A stretch of 64,000 nt of DNA from Lepeophtheirus salmonis (taxonomy: Eukaryota > Arthropoda > Copepoda > Siphonostomatoida > Caligidae), in the NCBI RefSeq assembly GCF_016086655.4, contig NC_052134.2, forward strand, positions 35,773,971 to 35,837,970. Direction: 5' to 3'. The notes below the pieces were generated by a model that did not search any database, was not told the DNA's origin, and was given only the letters and a program-made list of their open reading frames with translations. Position 1 is the stretch's first letter. Each line of letters starts with the position of its first letter. Both the position numbers and the translations under genes were made by a program. This document shows positions 12,801 through 23,146 of this stretch, piece after piece.

Positions 12801-13309
12801 TAATAGTCGATGGTGACATAATTAAATATAGAATTATCTAACTGTATTGGAGATTTGTAGCCTATATTATAAGAAATATATACAAAATTCCAGAATAATA
12901 TGCAAAATGTGTAAATATTTATTTTTTACCCTGTAGTACATGACTCAACAATCTAAGCCCTTAAAGTTATTTTGTTTTGACGACGTTGTATGAGCAAAAA
13001 TCAACTATTTTTAATCTAATTATAAAAAACTTTTACTTTTAAAGAAAATGTCGTATTATATGTACAGATTATTTTTTAAACCTACACGAATAAATACTTG
13101 TTGACTTTTATTTTGCGAGTTTTATTTTTACATAGAAATACATTCACTAACATGTACTAACAACCAGTAAAATAGTTGATGTACAACATATAGTTATCAT
13201 AGCAATTGAGTTACCTACACACATTAGAATTACTTTTTATTGTTATTATAATTCTACATACTTACACGCATTGATTCACACAAATAATGTTACAGGCATA
13301 CATATTTAA
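12801..13309. other. AT-rich non-coding stretch
   Basis: No gene is recognised. ACCCTGTAGTA near 12929-12939 may be the right terminus of the preceding transposon. Confidence 0.45.
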
Positions 13310-13784
13310 TAGTGTTAGCTTCTGGTCTGAAAATCCTCGACCGGTCTGAGACCAATATATTGGTTTTTCCAGGAACCAACTCATTGATTATGTGACTAGT
13401 ATGAAACATGGTCCATGACAGTATTTTTTATTTGTGCGGTCTATGTTGATTTGTTTACAGAAACCTGGACTGATATTTCGATCCAGACCGAAATTCAGAG
13501 CGTGAGTCAAAATTATAAGTGTGGATTAAAATTATGACTTCCTTTTTTTTTTCAAATTTATATTGCACTTAAATTTTGTACTTTTCTTTTCCAAAAAATA
13601 AACCAAAATAAGTTGAAATGCTATTATCATTCAGGGAGTTGTATTATTGTGTCGCAAGACGGTGCGAAAAAACTAGTATAAGAAAACAATGGTACAACTT
13701 CATTTGACTAGTAATTGGGGAAAAAAAAATCACAAAAGACCGAAGTTGGGAAAAGTATACTTTCGGACCGAGTCACAACACTAA
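13310..13784. mobile_element. hAT-like MITE, TAGTGTT...CGGTC family, copy A
   Basis: The left end is TAGTGTTAGCTTCTGGTCTG, followed by CTCGACCGGTCTGAGACC. The right end in reverse complement is TAGTGTTGTGACTCGGTCCG, followed by an internal CTTCGGTC. The paired termini bound about 475 bases with no coding capacity. Related ends occur at 22461-23146 and 63176-63356. TAG-G termini are typical of hAT elements, but I could not identify a clean 8-bp target duplication. Confidence 0.6.
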
Positions 13785-14349
13785 AACTTAAGTATTGTTA
13801 TCAATTTTTTATATATTATGCTTATACTTATTATCAATTAAGCCTGAAGAAATCTAAACAGCAGTACAAAAAGAAGGGAAGAAAAAAAAAGAATCGAATT
13901 ATGTACAGTTATGTTCATACCTTTTTTTCAATGGTATGCCTCTGTTACTTTTATTCTCATTTCACAAGCCGTATTATTTGCTTGTTTTAAATATCGTGTC
14001 TGTGAAATGGTGTTAGGGGGAGACGGAGGACAATTATGTATGAACAACAGGGAACGGTTGCAACATGAATATAAAATTTAGATAATAATTGGACATATAT
14101 TATAATAATAAAGCAAAGTTTGTCTGAATTTTTCCCGACATTTGAGTACTCCACATATATGGATATAGTACATATGTTAAGGGATGTAAATCTTATACAT
14201 TTTTTAACGTACAAGTTTTGTTGTTGTTGTAGGCAACCTGAATGTATTATATTTTTTTATTAGCCTGGACAATACACTTAAGAGGATTGTGAAGTACAAT
14301 TTCTAAATACTGTTTTTTAGCATAGAGATGTTATCTCACTAACAAAAAA
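13785..14349. other. AT-rich non-coding stretch
   Basis: No recognisable gene. The small frames here are lysine- or tyrosine-rich low-complexity translations. Confidence 0.5.
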
Positions 14350-14452
14350 AAAATATTTTGTTATCAGCTGTCCATTGTTATACTTCTTTCCACCTTACCA
14401 GTGTTCTGAAACTTGATTGGTCGATAAATTTGAAGCAGCTCTTTAAAGTTAT
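14350..14452 (-). repeat. Interspersed repeat family R2, copy 2
   Basis: The minus strand carries GACCAATCAAGTTTCAGAAC, ACTGGTAAGG, GGAAAGAAGTATAACAATGG and AGCTGATAACAAAAT, in the same order as the copy at 4505-4630. Confidence 0.6.
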
Positions 14453-14701
14453 GCACTATTCCATAGTTGGGAATGGACTAACTGCTGATATATTTAATCC
14501 TCCCCTACCTTTTTTTTTTTTTTGTTATAGAGGAGGAAAGGTTGCGAGATATACGAGGTTCATTTGAAAAGTCCGAGCGAAATCAGAGAGATTGTACTTC
14601 TGGCTTATATCAAAGTTATTTTATGTTAATAGCACCAACTTTCAACCAGATCGGTCTATTTCTTTCTGTTTGACATTCGTTTGAATCGAGGAATTGGTAG
14701 G

Positions 14702-14937
14702 AAAGGTTATGGGGACTGTCTTTTGGATTCGCAAAGAATAAACCTCATCCCCTATCTGGAAAGAGTAAAACTATTCCAAGTGCATATTATTCATTGTTTT
14801 TAGACCGTTTGAAAACCGAGCTGAAAGAAAAACATCAACGAGTAGCATACAAAAAAGTGCTTTTCTATCATGCTAATGCACTAGCTCACACCTCAGCAGC
14901 TGTAGTCATATAATTAATTGAAATAGGGTACAACTGA
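14702..14937 (+). pseudogene. Mariner transposase core fragment (second Asp region)
   Basis: After the 5' leader the sequence jumps directly into mariner core sequence. GTVFW-like codons and GKT(I)PSAYYS-like codons, with frame changes, lead into AYYSLFLDRLKTELKEKHQR and then VLFYHANALAHTSAAVV. Mariner enzymes have VLFHQDNAPAHTS here. The catalytic Asp of QDN is Ala in this copy (HAN), so the fragment is catalytically dead apart from its stops. It ends at EIGYN, immediately before the antisense N-terminal fragment. Confidence 0.8.
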
Positions 14938-14939
14938 AG

Positions 14940-15222
14940 ATGCCCACGATCCTAGCCATCTCACTCAACTTCATTGTTCTATCATCCACCACCATATCAT
15001 GGATTGATCAATTATTTCTGAATTAGTAACCTCGACAGGGCGTCCAGAATGTTCAGCGTAACTTGTGTCGATTTGGTCAATCCGAAAATTTTGAAACCAC
15101 TTATAAACTTTTATAAATGGAAGGTGCAGAGTCCCATAATGTTTAGCAAATATCTTTTTAGTCTGCGTTTTGTCGTTCATAAAGTAATGTTTAATCAACA
15201 TACAAAATTATTTTTCGTATAT
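14940..15222 (-). pseudogene. Mariner transposase N-terminal fragment, antisense
   Basis: Read on the minus strand, the start codon is decayed (ATA), followed by YEK and a TAA stop, then LIKHYFMNDKTQTKK, VYKWFQNFRIDQIDTS and AEHSGRPVEV. These match the mariner N-terminus (LIKHCF, VYKWFQNFRSG, DAERSGRPVEVTTPE). A frame change follows, then HDMVVDDRTMKLSEMARIVG, matching HDMV..DRR.KV.EIA..VGI. It breaks off at that residue, where the sense core fragment begins in the opposite orientation. The early TAA after the EK codons is shared with the copy at 47 kb. Confidence 0.82.
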
Positions 15223-15402
15223 TTTTTGAAAATCATTTCACTTCCTCGATACAAATAAATGCCAAACAGAAAGAAATAAACCGATCTGACTGAAAGTTGG
15301 TGTGAGCTCTTCCAAGAGATGATACTAACTAAAAATAACCTCGATACGAGCCAGAAGTGCAATCTCTTGGACTTTGCACGGACTTTTCAAACGACCTTCG
15401 TA

Positions 15403-16529
15403 ATTAAGATAACAACGTGTAATTTTTGCGAGTTTAATTATATCATTTGAATTAGTAATTATTGTGAAATTACTCTGGCTGCCGTACCAGCACTCGTAAA
15501 ATCCAAAGGGATGTCGGTTTTAAACAGAATAATAGCTGGAAACAGATGCCTATATTTATGTTTTGAAAAGTTTTGGCGTGCCTATGTCAAACTATCTGTA
15601 CAGTAAATTATACAAAATGTAAAAAGTCTGACAACTATCCCGGTCTTCGCTACATTTATACAGATAGAAACCATGGAGCAAGAATGGAGGGGGGGTCCTT
15701 AATTATGATGTAGGTATCTATAATACATATACGTAGGTAATTGTAACCGATTGAGCATAGATGAATAATGCTATACGCAGTGGCTTTAATTCTCTTTCAA
15801 AAATGAGTATTCTCACTGTTAAAAAAAACTGCAAAAATATGAATTGTTAAATTGAATGAAATTGATAAAATGTCACCTATTATTACAAATTATTTGATAT
15901 TATATAAATATGTATATGTTGCGTACATTTTGTAACTTGTACATATAAGCAGATTGTACAAGTTGGAGCTAAAATATATGACGAATAATAATTAATTAAT
16001 TTGAAATGAAGAATTAAGACTCTTAAATCAATCCTTAGCCCTTGGATTGATAGATGCAACCCCATTGCAATTTTTTGGCTCAATCCTGTACGCATCCTGG
16101 ATCAATACATTAGTCGATTTAAGATCAAAGAAATAATCCCAAAGGAACTCTATATAACGTATGGATCAAGTTCTTCTGGTTCAGCTATACCTACGGGGTT
16201 GGAAGATCAAGAGAAGATGTAATAATAACTTAATTGTATTTGACGAGAGAGAAGTAACAGTGGGTTTGAATGGTGGAAGGGCAGATAGGTATATGAATAA
16301 TAATTTTTACCAGCATCATTTGTTAGAAATGGCTCGGGATCCCCTCTGGATATACACTCTACAGGTTCTTCTTTTTCTTTTTTTCACGTGTTTTTTTTTT
16401 TATAATCTTTGATTATTAATAGTTTATAAAAAAAAAAGAAGTAATTTCATGAAATTTATATATAGGTAATAGTTCTATCTTTACAATTAAAAAAGTTTTA
16501 AATATATATATAGCTAACACAGAAGATTA
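15403..16529. other. AT-rich non-coding stretch
   Basis: No gene is recognised. The 83-codon frame at 16161-16412 ends in a phenylalanine-rich run and has no family signature. Confidence 0.5.
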
Positions 16530-16668
16530 TTTATTTTTTGAAAAAAAAATTGACAAATTAAATTTAATTTCAAATATTAAATTTTCTAGTAACAAGCAGA
16601 AAATTTTTAATTTGCAGGGGGGGGGGCAATAGCCCCTCCATCCCGCCCCCTATGGACGTGCCTACGAA
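16530..16668. repeat. Fragment of GC-ended repeat family R4
   Basis: An AT-rich body (TTAATTTCAAATATTAAATT) ends in a ten-G run at about 16617-16626, then CAATAGCCCCTCCATCCCGC and GGACGTGCC. The same ending, GCTACAGCCCCTCCATCCCA, closes the copy at 56.4-56.7 kb. The GAGGGGCGTCTGCAAGGGG segment near 22720 looks like the same end in the opposite direction. The abrupt GC-rich end on an AT-rich body suggests a non-autonomous DNA transposon. Confidence 0.5.
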
Positions 16669-17518
16669 CATATTACTCCGTTTTCATTTATTTCTTATAC
16701 GGAATGTATTCGGAACGCAACTGAAACCCTTTTTCTCTACGCTCCATTCCCAAAAAAGTAGCGTCGAATCATCCATAACGTACCCTGGGTTGAAGCTTTT
16801 GGACATAGGAGTGTTAGTTCCCTGAAAAGAAGAAATGAATAAATGCATATTTTGGATCAAGGTGCAAAAAAGAGCAACTTGGTAACAGAGGAAGAATAAT
16901 TCAATTACCTTACAAAAGTGGTTAAGCCAATGTATGGGTAATGGGTATACCTACGTTCACTCAAGCACAGGTAGCAGGAGGGAAGAGGGGGATGCAGTCA
17001 CAAATGAATAAAAGTACTTATTAATATACAAAACTCTTTAACCTGTTTATTAATGCAATGTATAGGCCTATCTGCATAATAATGTATGCATCTTTTGATA
17101 CTTGCTATAACTTTTTTTCCCCATAAAATCTCCTCTATGTTTTAATCAATTTATGTAGATTTGTAAATGTCAAGAGACATGGTCAGAAAGAAAAGTTTTT
17201 TTAGTCCCATACCCTTCTTTACTTCCCTTCAAAACCAGACCACTATAAAAATAAGGTATAAACGGCTCAAATGATCATTGATTTCGTTTTTGTAAATGGT
17301 CTAAAATATTGGATTTCTGAATGGTTCATAAACTATTTTTTGAAATAAAAATAACAATGTATCTTTAAAATTTATAAGTGGTATATTTCAGTCCAATATA
17401 TTTTTCTTAGTTATTCGTTATTTCCCTTCAAATCATAACGTGAGTACTTTCGAGGGAGACTTAGTCACATTTGAATGGATAGTTTAGCTATATAAAACTG
17501 TATTAAATAATTGTTGGA
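16669..17518. other. AT-rich non-coding stretch
   Basis: No coding or structural signal seen. Confidence 0.5.
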
Positions 17519-17652
17519 AATTGTTCAAAGCTTAACAATAGCTATAAATTCGAATTCAACCTAATCAACTCTATTCAAAACACTGATAAAGGGAAAATTA
17601 ATAGCAACATTAACAATTTACAATGTAAATATATACGTTAGTGAGGTAACGC
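17519..17652 (+). repeat. Interspersed repeat family R2, copy 3
   Basis: It carries TTGTTCAAAGCTTAACAA, CCTAATCAACTCTATTCAAA, ACACTGATAAAGGG and GTTAGTGAGGTAACGCC, in the order seen in the 57.9-kb copy. The middle is more diverged. Confidence 0.55.
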
Positions 17653-17710
17653 CGAATCAGAACTCTAATAAGGGTTTGAGTGAGTTGATATATTAATAGT
17701 CGACAAGAAG

Positions 17711-18022
17711 TGTTCATGATAAAATACCTTGGGGGAAATTGCCGTGAAAGATTGTCCTGGTGAAAAATTCCGTGGAGGACAATTGCAAGTTAGGAAAATT
17801 GCGTGTATTTTGTTCAAACTTAATTATGAATAATAACACATTATAAATTTTCTTAATATTATTTAACATCTATTATTAATATTATTTATTATTACGCGAA
17901 TTTATAATATGTTACTATTCATCATAAAGTTTGAACAAAATACGGGCAATTTTCCTAACTGGCAATTTTCTCCGTGGCAATCTTCCATGGGCAATTTTCC
18001 ACAGGGCAGTTTTCCTACAACT
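17711..18022. mobile_element. Foldback element with repeated arms and 9-bp target duplication
   Basis: GACAAGAAG occurs exactly at 17702-17710 and 18023-18031 and brackets the element. Between the flanks the two halves are inverted copies: GGAAAATTGCGTGTATTTTG then TTCAAACTT on the left pairs with AAGTTTGAACAAAATACGGG then CAATTTTCC on the right, around an AT-rich centre near 17870. The right arm has five tandem units of about 15 bases built on GGCAATTTTCC (17944-18016); the left arm has the inverted equivalents in more decayed form. There is no coding capacity. A 9-bp duplication is typical of Mutator-like elements, so a foldback MULE-type MITE is one reading. Confidence 0.8.
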
Positions 18023-18233
18023 GACAAGAAGACTTAAATTTTTTGATGTTTATGTGCCTCACTTCACATACAAATTTACAATGTATGTAGATGTCAGCTG
18101 TCAATTTTTCTTCTCCCCCCTTATCTCTGTCCTGAATGTAAATTAGATCATTAATTCGAATTAGATGTTATTAAGCAGTTATAAATAGTTGTTGAATAAT
18201 AATTACATATTTGGTGGAAATCGTTCAATAATT

Positions 18234-18426
18234 GGATAACTACCAAATGATTTTTGGTCTCATGTTTCTGTGTTGTTGTTTTTTTTTTGATAAAAGTTTG
18301 TGTGGGATATAACGCAGGACATAACTTACCGTTCCAAAAGTGAATTATTTTATTTTAACTAGGAGCCTGTCAATTTTCTATTTAACAGCGGAAGAAAGGC
18401 CCAAAATCATTTGGTATCAGTTAGTC
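18234..18426. repeat. Small inverted-repeat element
   Basis: AACTACCAAATGATTTTTGG at the left is mirrored by CCAAAATCATTTGGTATCAG at the right, about 190 bases end to end. The interior contains AAAAGTTTGTGTGGGATATA, related to segments near 6340 and 18557. Probably a short MITE. Confidence 0.5.
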
Positions 18427-19093
18427 AATTCTTCCCAAATACAGAAAAGTCTATATTAATAAAACACTTTAAATTTGCCTTATGATGTAGCTTTAACAAT
18501 CCCTTAGCTAATAAGAATTGACTGATTTTGAGCCTTATTCCCAATATTTCTTTTGGGAGAAAAGGTTGCAAGATACAATATAGGGATTAGGAATATCATT
18601 GTGCATATCTAATGTGCATTTTGAAAATTTACCCATCCATGAGAATTGGCCATTTCTTGAAAACACTATGACCTACAAGGCCAAGTCATACTTCGTTTTA
18701 AAGAACATAAATATTCTTTCAAATGATGTCAGATAAGTTGAAATCAAACTTTGGTCTGACCCTTGACATTAGGACGAAGTTGATTTTATATTTTGAACGG
18801 ATTTTGTGACCAAATGATTAGATTTACCTAGCTTAAACTTTAGTCGAAAGGGGAAACTATCAAATACTACTGATTAGAACATTATTTGTCCCTAGTTTTG
18901 AAATCCGATGACAGTAGGACCGAAAAGGTATTTTATCCTTATTACATTTAAAGGCAATTTATGAAAGATTACGCTAAATATAACTCTCAAAGTTATGATC
19001 GATCTAAAAAAAAAAAAAAAGATAACAAGACATTTAAAAGAGTTACTTTAGGTTGAAATTTAAAGGTTTTTTTTAGCTAAGTTACGAGAAAAA
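18427..19093. other. AT-rich non-coding stretch
   Basis: A fragment at about 18555-18600 (AAAAGGTTGCAAGATACAAT) repeats the dispersed motif seen near 6340 and 18290. An A-run lies at about 19005-19020. No gene is seen. Confidence 0.45.
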
Positions 19094-19400
19094 ATGTAAG
19101 TAAAACGCGAATGTGTTGTAGTAGTTATCTTAGCCAAGGGCCACAAATTCAACAGTATTTGCAAGGATGAAGATGTGGATAGAACCGTTGTGTACAAAGT
19201 GAAGGAACTTGTAGAGTTAGGAGAATAACTTATTCGCAAGTTTGGGGCTGAACAATCTTCCAATAAAATGTGGAAGACTAAAATAATAACCATAGCCATG
19301 AAAAAAACCACAACAACCTGCTCAACTATGGCCAAGGTATTTTGGACGTAAAAGACAATCGTCTGGTGGTCTTTGAGAGAAGATAATATTAAATTATTTG
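19094..19400 (+). pseudogene. Tc1/mariner-like transposase N-terminal remnant
   Basis: The frame from the ATG at 19094 has an immediate TAA, then VKRECVVVVILAKGHKFNSI and DVDRTVVYKVKELVELGE. It resembles the first helix-turn-helix of transposases of this superfamily (RE.VI.L...GH....I.K.L.V.RTTVY.VVK.F.E.G). Further on, STMAKVFWT and then WWSLREDNIKL resemble the second helix-turn-helix (S...MAKE..VS..TV...V.EDL). No catalytic domain follows before 19.7 kb. The other strand has a 91-codon frame (19060-19335), which is an overlap shadow. The family call rests on one half-domain. Confidence 0.5.
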
Positions 19401-19702
19401 TTCCTGATGACGTCAGCTACTTTCTGCAGCATCCAAGCATTCCATTCATACATTGTTTTTTAAACGTATTAATGAAAACATATATATAGATATATTTATA
19501 CCACAAAAAATATATGCTTCCAGACATGAAGGCACTTAATTTCCGAGTAAAAGAGAGAAATAAGCAAAAAATATTGCAATATTAACTATCCATTCCGTTA
19601 GATTAATTGTATAAAATAAAAACAAAAAAGATTATCATGTACACAGCAAAACCTCCATTATCTATTCAAATACATATATAATATAAGGTTCAGATCAATG
19701 TG
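19401..19702. other. Short AT-rich spacer
   Basis: No feature seen apart from scattered TATATA words. Confidence 0.4.
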
Positions 19703-20940
19703 TATTAGGGTGGTTTGTGTTTAATCTTTTTCAAATTTCGATTAGGGCAGATACGGAAACGTTGTCTTGCTGTAAGAAAATAACCCTTAACAATTTTATT
19801 GTCCTAAGATGTCATCTTTATTTGCACATCTGTGTCAAAGTTTAAAAAGACAAAAACGCCATGTAGTTACACACACCCTGATTTAAATATTGTTGTCAAA
19901 TTGTCAAAAATACATAGTTTTTTGTCAAATAGTTGTCAAAATTTGGATTTATTTGGTGAAAATTTCATAGAAATAATATTATTGTTGACATTTTTTTTTT
20001 AATTTGAACATAGGCCAGTTGTGGTCCGTCAACATAAAAACAATATTGAACAAAAATATGTATTTGATCCCTTGCCGATTTGGTAAGTTTGCCCAAAGAA
20101 CGCCCTATAATTTTAATGGTAGGTTTATTTGAACAGTGAGATACGTTATATGAACTTTAAAAAATGAAGTGAAGTTGTCCTTTCCCCTTAGCAGAAAAAC
20201 GCCCCAAAACTTAATGCCCCCCCCACCACCACCAGATTATGCTTATCAGTGGGAATTGTGTCTTGGGTTTATACTCAGTAATCCTGTTGCTATAAAACAC
20301 GGAGAGTCAAGAGCTAGATTTTGATATCATCTACCCCAATCTCCTTTTCTTAATTTTCCTCTAAATCATTCATATGTTTATTGGAAAAAATTTAACAAGC
20401 CTGTATATATTTGTATATTTAACGTTATGCGATTTTCAGGATTTTTTAAAAATACTTTGTCCTGAGTATATACTCAGCTTTTTTCTTCCTTCAAACACTT
20501 TTTTTGTTTATTTTCTGTATCCCATTGTTAAAATAAACCTACCATTAAAATGATAGACTGTTCTGTTCTTTATCAAGGGGGAAACTTACAAAATCAGCGA
20601 GGAATCAAACACTTATCTTCTCCACTGTAAGTATATGTTAAAAATTATTTGTACGTTATCCTCTCTTTTTACTAGATTGAGTGACTTTATAAAAAAACTT
20701 TAATAATATTCTTTATAGATTAAAAATATGTCTTTCAAATTAAATTGGGCAAACTAGAGAATAATGCTTCATTTCATCTTTATTGACTAAATAAAATAAA
20801 AAAAATTATATCAAGATGTACGACCTAAAAATGCCATCGTAAGTCAATGAAATTTTTTGCATTCGTTATTTCCTGACCACATAACAACTTTTACACACTA
20901 GTCATAATCGAAAATAGTTGAATGACAAGCCACCCTAATA
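19703..20940. mobile_element. Element with very long terminal inverted repeats
   Basis: The left end TATTAGGGTGGTTTGT is matched in reverse complement by TATTAGGGTGGCTTGT at the right end. Inverted similarity returns deep inside: TAATTTTAATGGTAGGTTTA then TTTGAACAGTGAGATAC (about 20110-20150) pairs with the reverse complement of GTATCCCATTGTTAAAATAA then ACCTACCATTAAAATGAT (about 20517-20557). The paired blocks are the same distance from each end, so the arms appear to be about 430 bases long, with a diverged segment between well-kept blocks. The unpaired centre is about 350 bases and encodes nothing recognisable. A solo end lies at 449-610. Class unknown; TA at both edges fits a TA-targeting element. 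Confidence 0.75.
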
Positions 20941-21555
20941 TATATTCAAAATACTACCGTTATGTTGATCATTTTCATTACGACGGCCTTGTTGTTACAG
21001 GCCTATTTTTTTTCTTTCCTAGGTACTGTCAGACAAGGCGTGTGATTTTTGTGCAGTTAACGTTTTATTCATTTATTTTTCATAATATATAGCATGTATT
21101 TTTTGTTTTCTTAAGCTGCTACAGAACATACGTACAAACTTGTTGGCCCTCTTATGTAAGTAGGAGAGCATGGTAACAGAAATGTGTGTCAATAAGGCAT
21201 GAGAAGCAACAATGAATACACACTCAGCAACAAAGAAGTTGATTGCACCTTCTCTTGCAAAAAAAAAAAAAGTGTACTGATGATATTTTATAATCATTGA
21301 AAGATAAATATGTATTATTTAGTTGAAGAATATATTAGTAAAGGTAATATTACGTAATATATTATTCAAGTAGAGAAATCTGTTTTAATTGCCCCTAGAT
21401 GTGTGCCTACATAGTATACAAGTGATAGTGTTGTGACTCAGTCCATAGACCGAATTTATTTCGGTTCGATTTTATATTATTTTTTCAATACCGATCTGGA
21501 GCAATATTTATATTTAAAAAAGCCGTCATTTTTGAATGGTCTTACTTCAACTGAC
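20941..21555. other. Non-coding stretch with a solo MITE end
   Basis: At 21426 the sequence TAGTGTTGTGACTCAGTCC, followed by ATAGACCG, is a terminus of the TAGTGTT family seen at 13310. No matching right end was found nearby. The 74-codon minus frame at 21073-21297 has no family signature. Confidence 0.45.
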
Positions 21556-21945
21556 AGGTTAATCCTAACAATTTGTAGAATGTCTTAGAGGAGAGCAGTT
21601 TAGCTGTCATAAGCTTTAATAGATTACCTACGATCAGCAATGACAGAAAGGAAATAAGCACAAATCCACTGCCGTATCTAGCAAAGACGTAGGCAAGATT
21701 ACTTTGATATTAATCTTTAGTTCTACTCTTAATCCAACAAGAACTGGCAATTACAACGCCCAACAAATACTCAGTGTTTTCAATTAGTTTTTATTGAGCA
21801 CAAACTTTAGTGTTTAATTTATACTTGGATTTTTTTCGCCTCCATAATGAAAGAATTATGATTGGAAAAATAGAAACGCTGCTCAGATTGCCAACTAGAA
21901 CAAATCTTGCACGCGTTTTAGATCACATTTTGAAGATCTATACTC
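21556..21945 (+). repeat. Interspersed repeat family R1, copy 1
   Basis: It contains TAACAATTTGTAGAATGTCT, TAGAGGAGAGCAGTTTAGCT, GTCATAAGC, then TTAATCCAACAAGAACT, and further on ATTGCCAACTAGAACAAAT and GTTTTAGATCACATTTTG. The same series occurs at 54424-54735 and 60511-60865, and in part at 25533-25615. Class unknown. Confidence 0.6.
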
Positions 21946-22460
21946 ATACCAGAATCAGACTAAAAATTTAAGTATTGACTTTGGAAAGAAGATTGGTTAG
22001 TGACTATACCACTGTTAACTCGGACTCACCTAAAATAAAGAATTAATTAAAAATAAACTATTGACTTTATCGGTTCCAATGACCATTGTAGAGTAAGTGG
22101 AGCATAATAAATTATGCCAATTTTCCTTTATGCTCCCCTAAAAAAATTAAAGATATCTTTTTCTGAACATAATCGGCCTTTTGCCATTTTTTGCATCTTT
22201 TTATTTGCCTTAATTATTACACTTAATATTTTTTAACAATGAGCTTTGCTTTATAATTACATTTGCAAAAGCTTAATATATTACGTCTTAACGACCCAGG
22301 CCTAATACTTGAATATGAAGGAGCTTCTTTTCTTTCTATCCATCATCTAATTATTATAGACTAGGCGTTATTCCATATAATTTTACTATTATTGTGCATT
22401 AAGATGGTGAATTGCAGAGTTTCATGTATATGGGCGAGATACTAACGAAGTTGTAAATAT
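21946..22460. other. AT-rich non-coding stretch
   Basis: No feature recognised. Confidence 0.45.
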
Positions 22461-23146
22461 TAGTGTTGGAATTCGGTCCGTACGTCATAGACCGGTCTAA
22501 GACTCTTATAATTTTAACTAATTCGGTCAAGACCATCTAGTAGTATAACTTGGTCTACAACTAAATATATTAGGATTCGGTCTTTCAAAAAAAAAAAAAA
22601 TTAGAATTTTGGTCTTTGCATTCTAGGACCCCAAAAAATATGTCCAGTTTGGTATAGAAAAATCACTTAAGTTGTCATTCATGAGATAGGAATATCTTGA
22701 TGTTTAGAAAAAAATTACACCCTACCCCGAGGGGCGTCTGCAAGGGGTGAAATTTAATATTAGAAATTTAATTTTTCAAATATATATTTTTTTTTTAAAT
22801 TACTATATTATATAAATAGCTGTTGATTTTTAAAATTATTATTTTTAAAATTTTATTTTTCGAATAGGAATGAATTTTTGATTTTTTTTTCCAAAAAATT
22901 TAATTTTTTATGAATAAATATGAATTTTTGAACTTTTTTTTATCTCCTCTCCTCTATGACGTCATTTATGCTTTCTTATCATATTATTTATTTCTAAATA
23001 GTTTTAACTTCACTCCTCTCTGTCCAACGAGGACAGACGTGGTTTTAGACCTTACCTTGTCCTTCATAAATTTCCACGTGGTTTGTTAATCTTCTCTAAG
23101 AACAAACAGGGAAAATGGTTCCGTCTCGGAACTAATTGCAACACTA
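22461..23146. mobile_element. hAT-like MITE, TAGTGTT...CGGTC family, copy B
   Basis: The left end is TAGTGTTGGAATTCGGTCCG, with GACCGGTCTAAGAC just inside. The right end in reverse complement is TAGTGTTGCAATTAGTTCCG, followed by AGACGGAACC. The 686-base interval also contains CACCCTACCCCGAGGGGCGT at about 22709-22728 and an AT-rich body resembling family R4, so an R4 element may be nested inside. No coding capacity. Confidence 0.5.

Larger units (their letters stand above)
14552..15402. mobile_element. Internally inverted chimeric mariner element, copy 1
   Basis: The element starts TACGAGGTTCATTTGAAAAG and ends, in reverse complement, TACGAAGGTCGTTTGAAAAG, with TA at each edge. The similarity is not limited to a terminal repeat. 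About 140 bases at each end match each other (ACTTCTGGCT, CAACTTTCA-CAGATCGG, ATTTCTTTCTGTTTG), so both ends derive from the same 5' untranslated end of a mariner. Inside are a catalytic-core fragment in sense (14702-14937) and an N-terminal fragment in antisense (14940-15222). The normal 3' end, the region around the first catalytic Asp and the C-terminus are all absent. The same architecture recurs at 47023-47884. Confidence 0.85.

Noticed and set aside
15690..15720. CATGGAGCAAGAATGG as a possible transposase start (MEQ-)
   Set aside because: No transposase sequence follows in any frame and no terminal repeat is nearby.
16161..16412. 83-codon frame as a small membrane protein
   Set aside because: The hydrophobic tail is encoded by a T-rich run and there is no supporting context.
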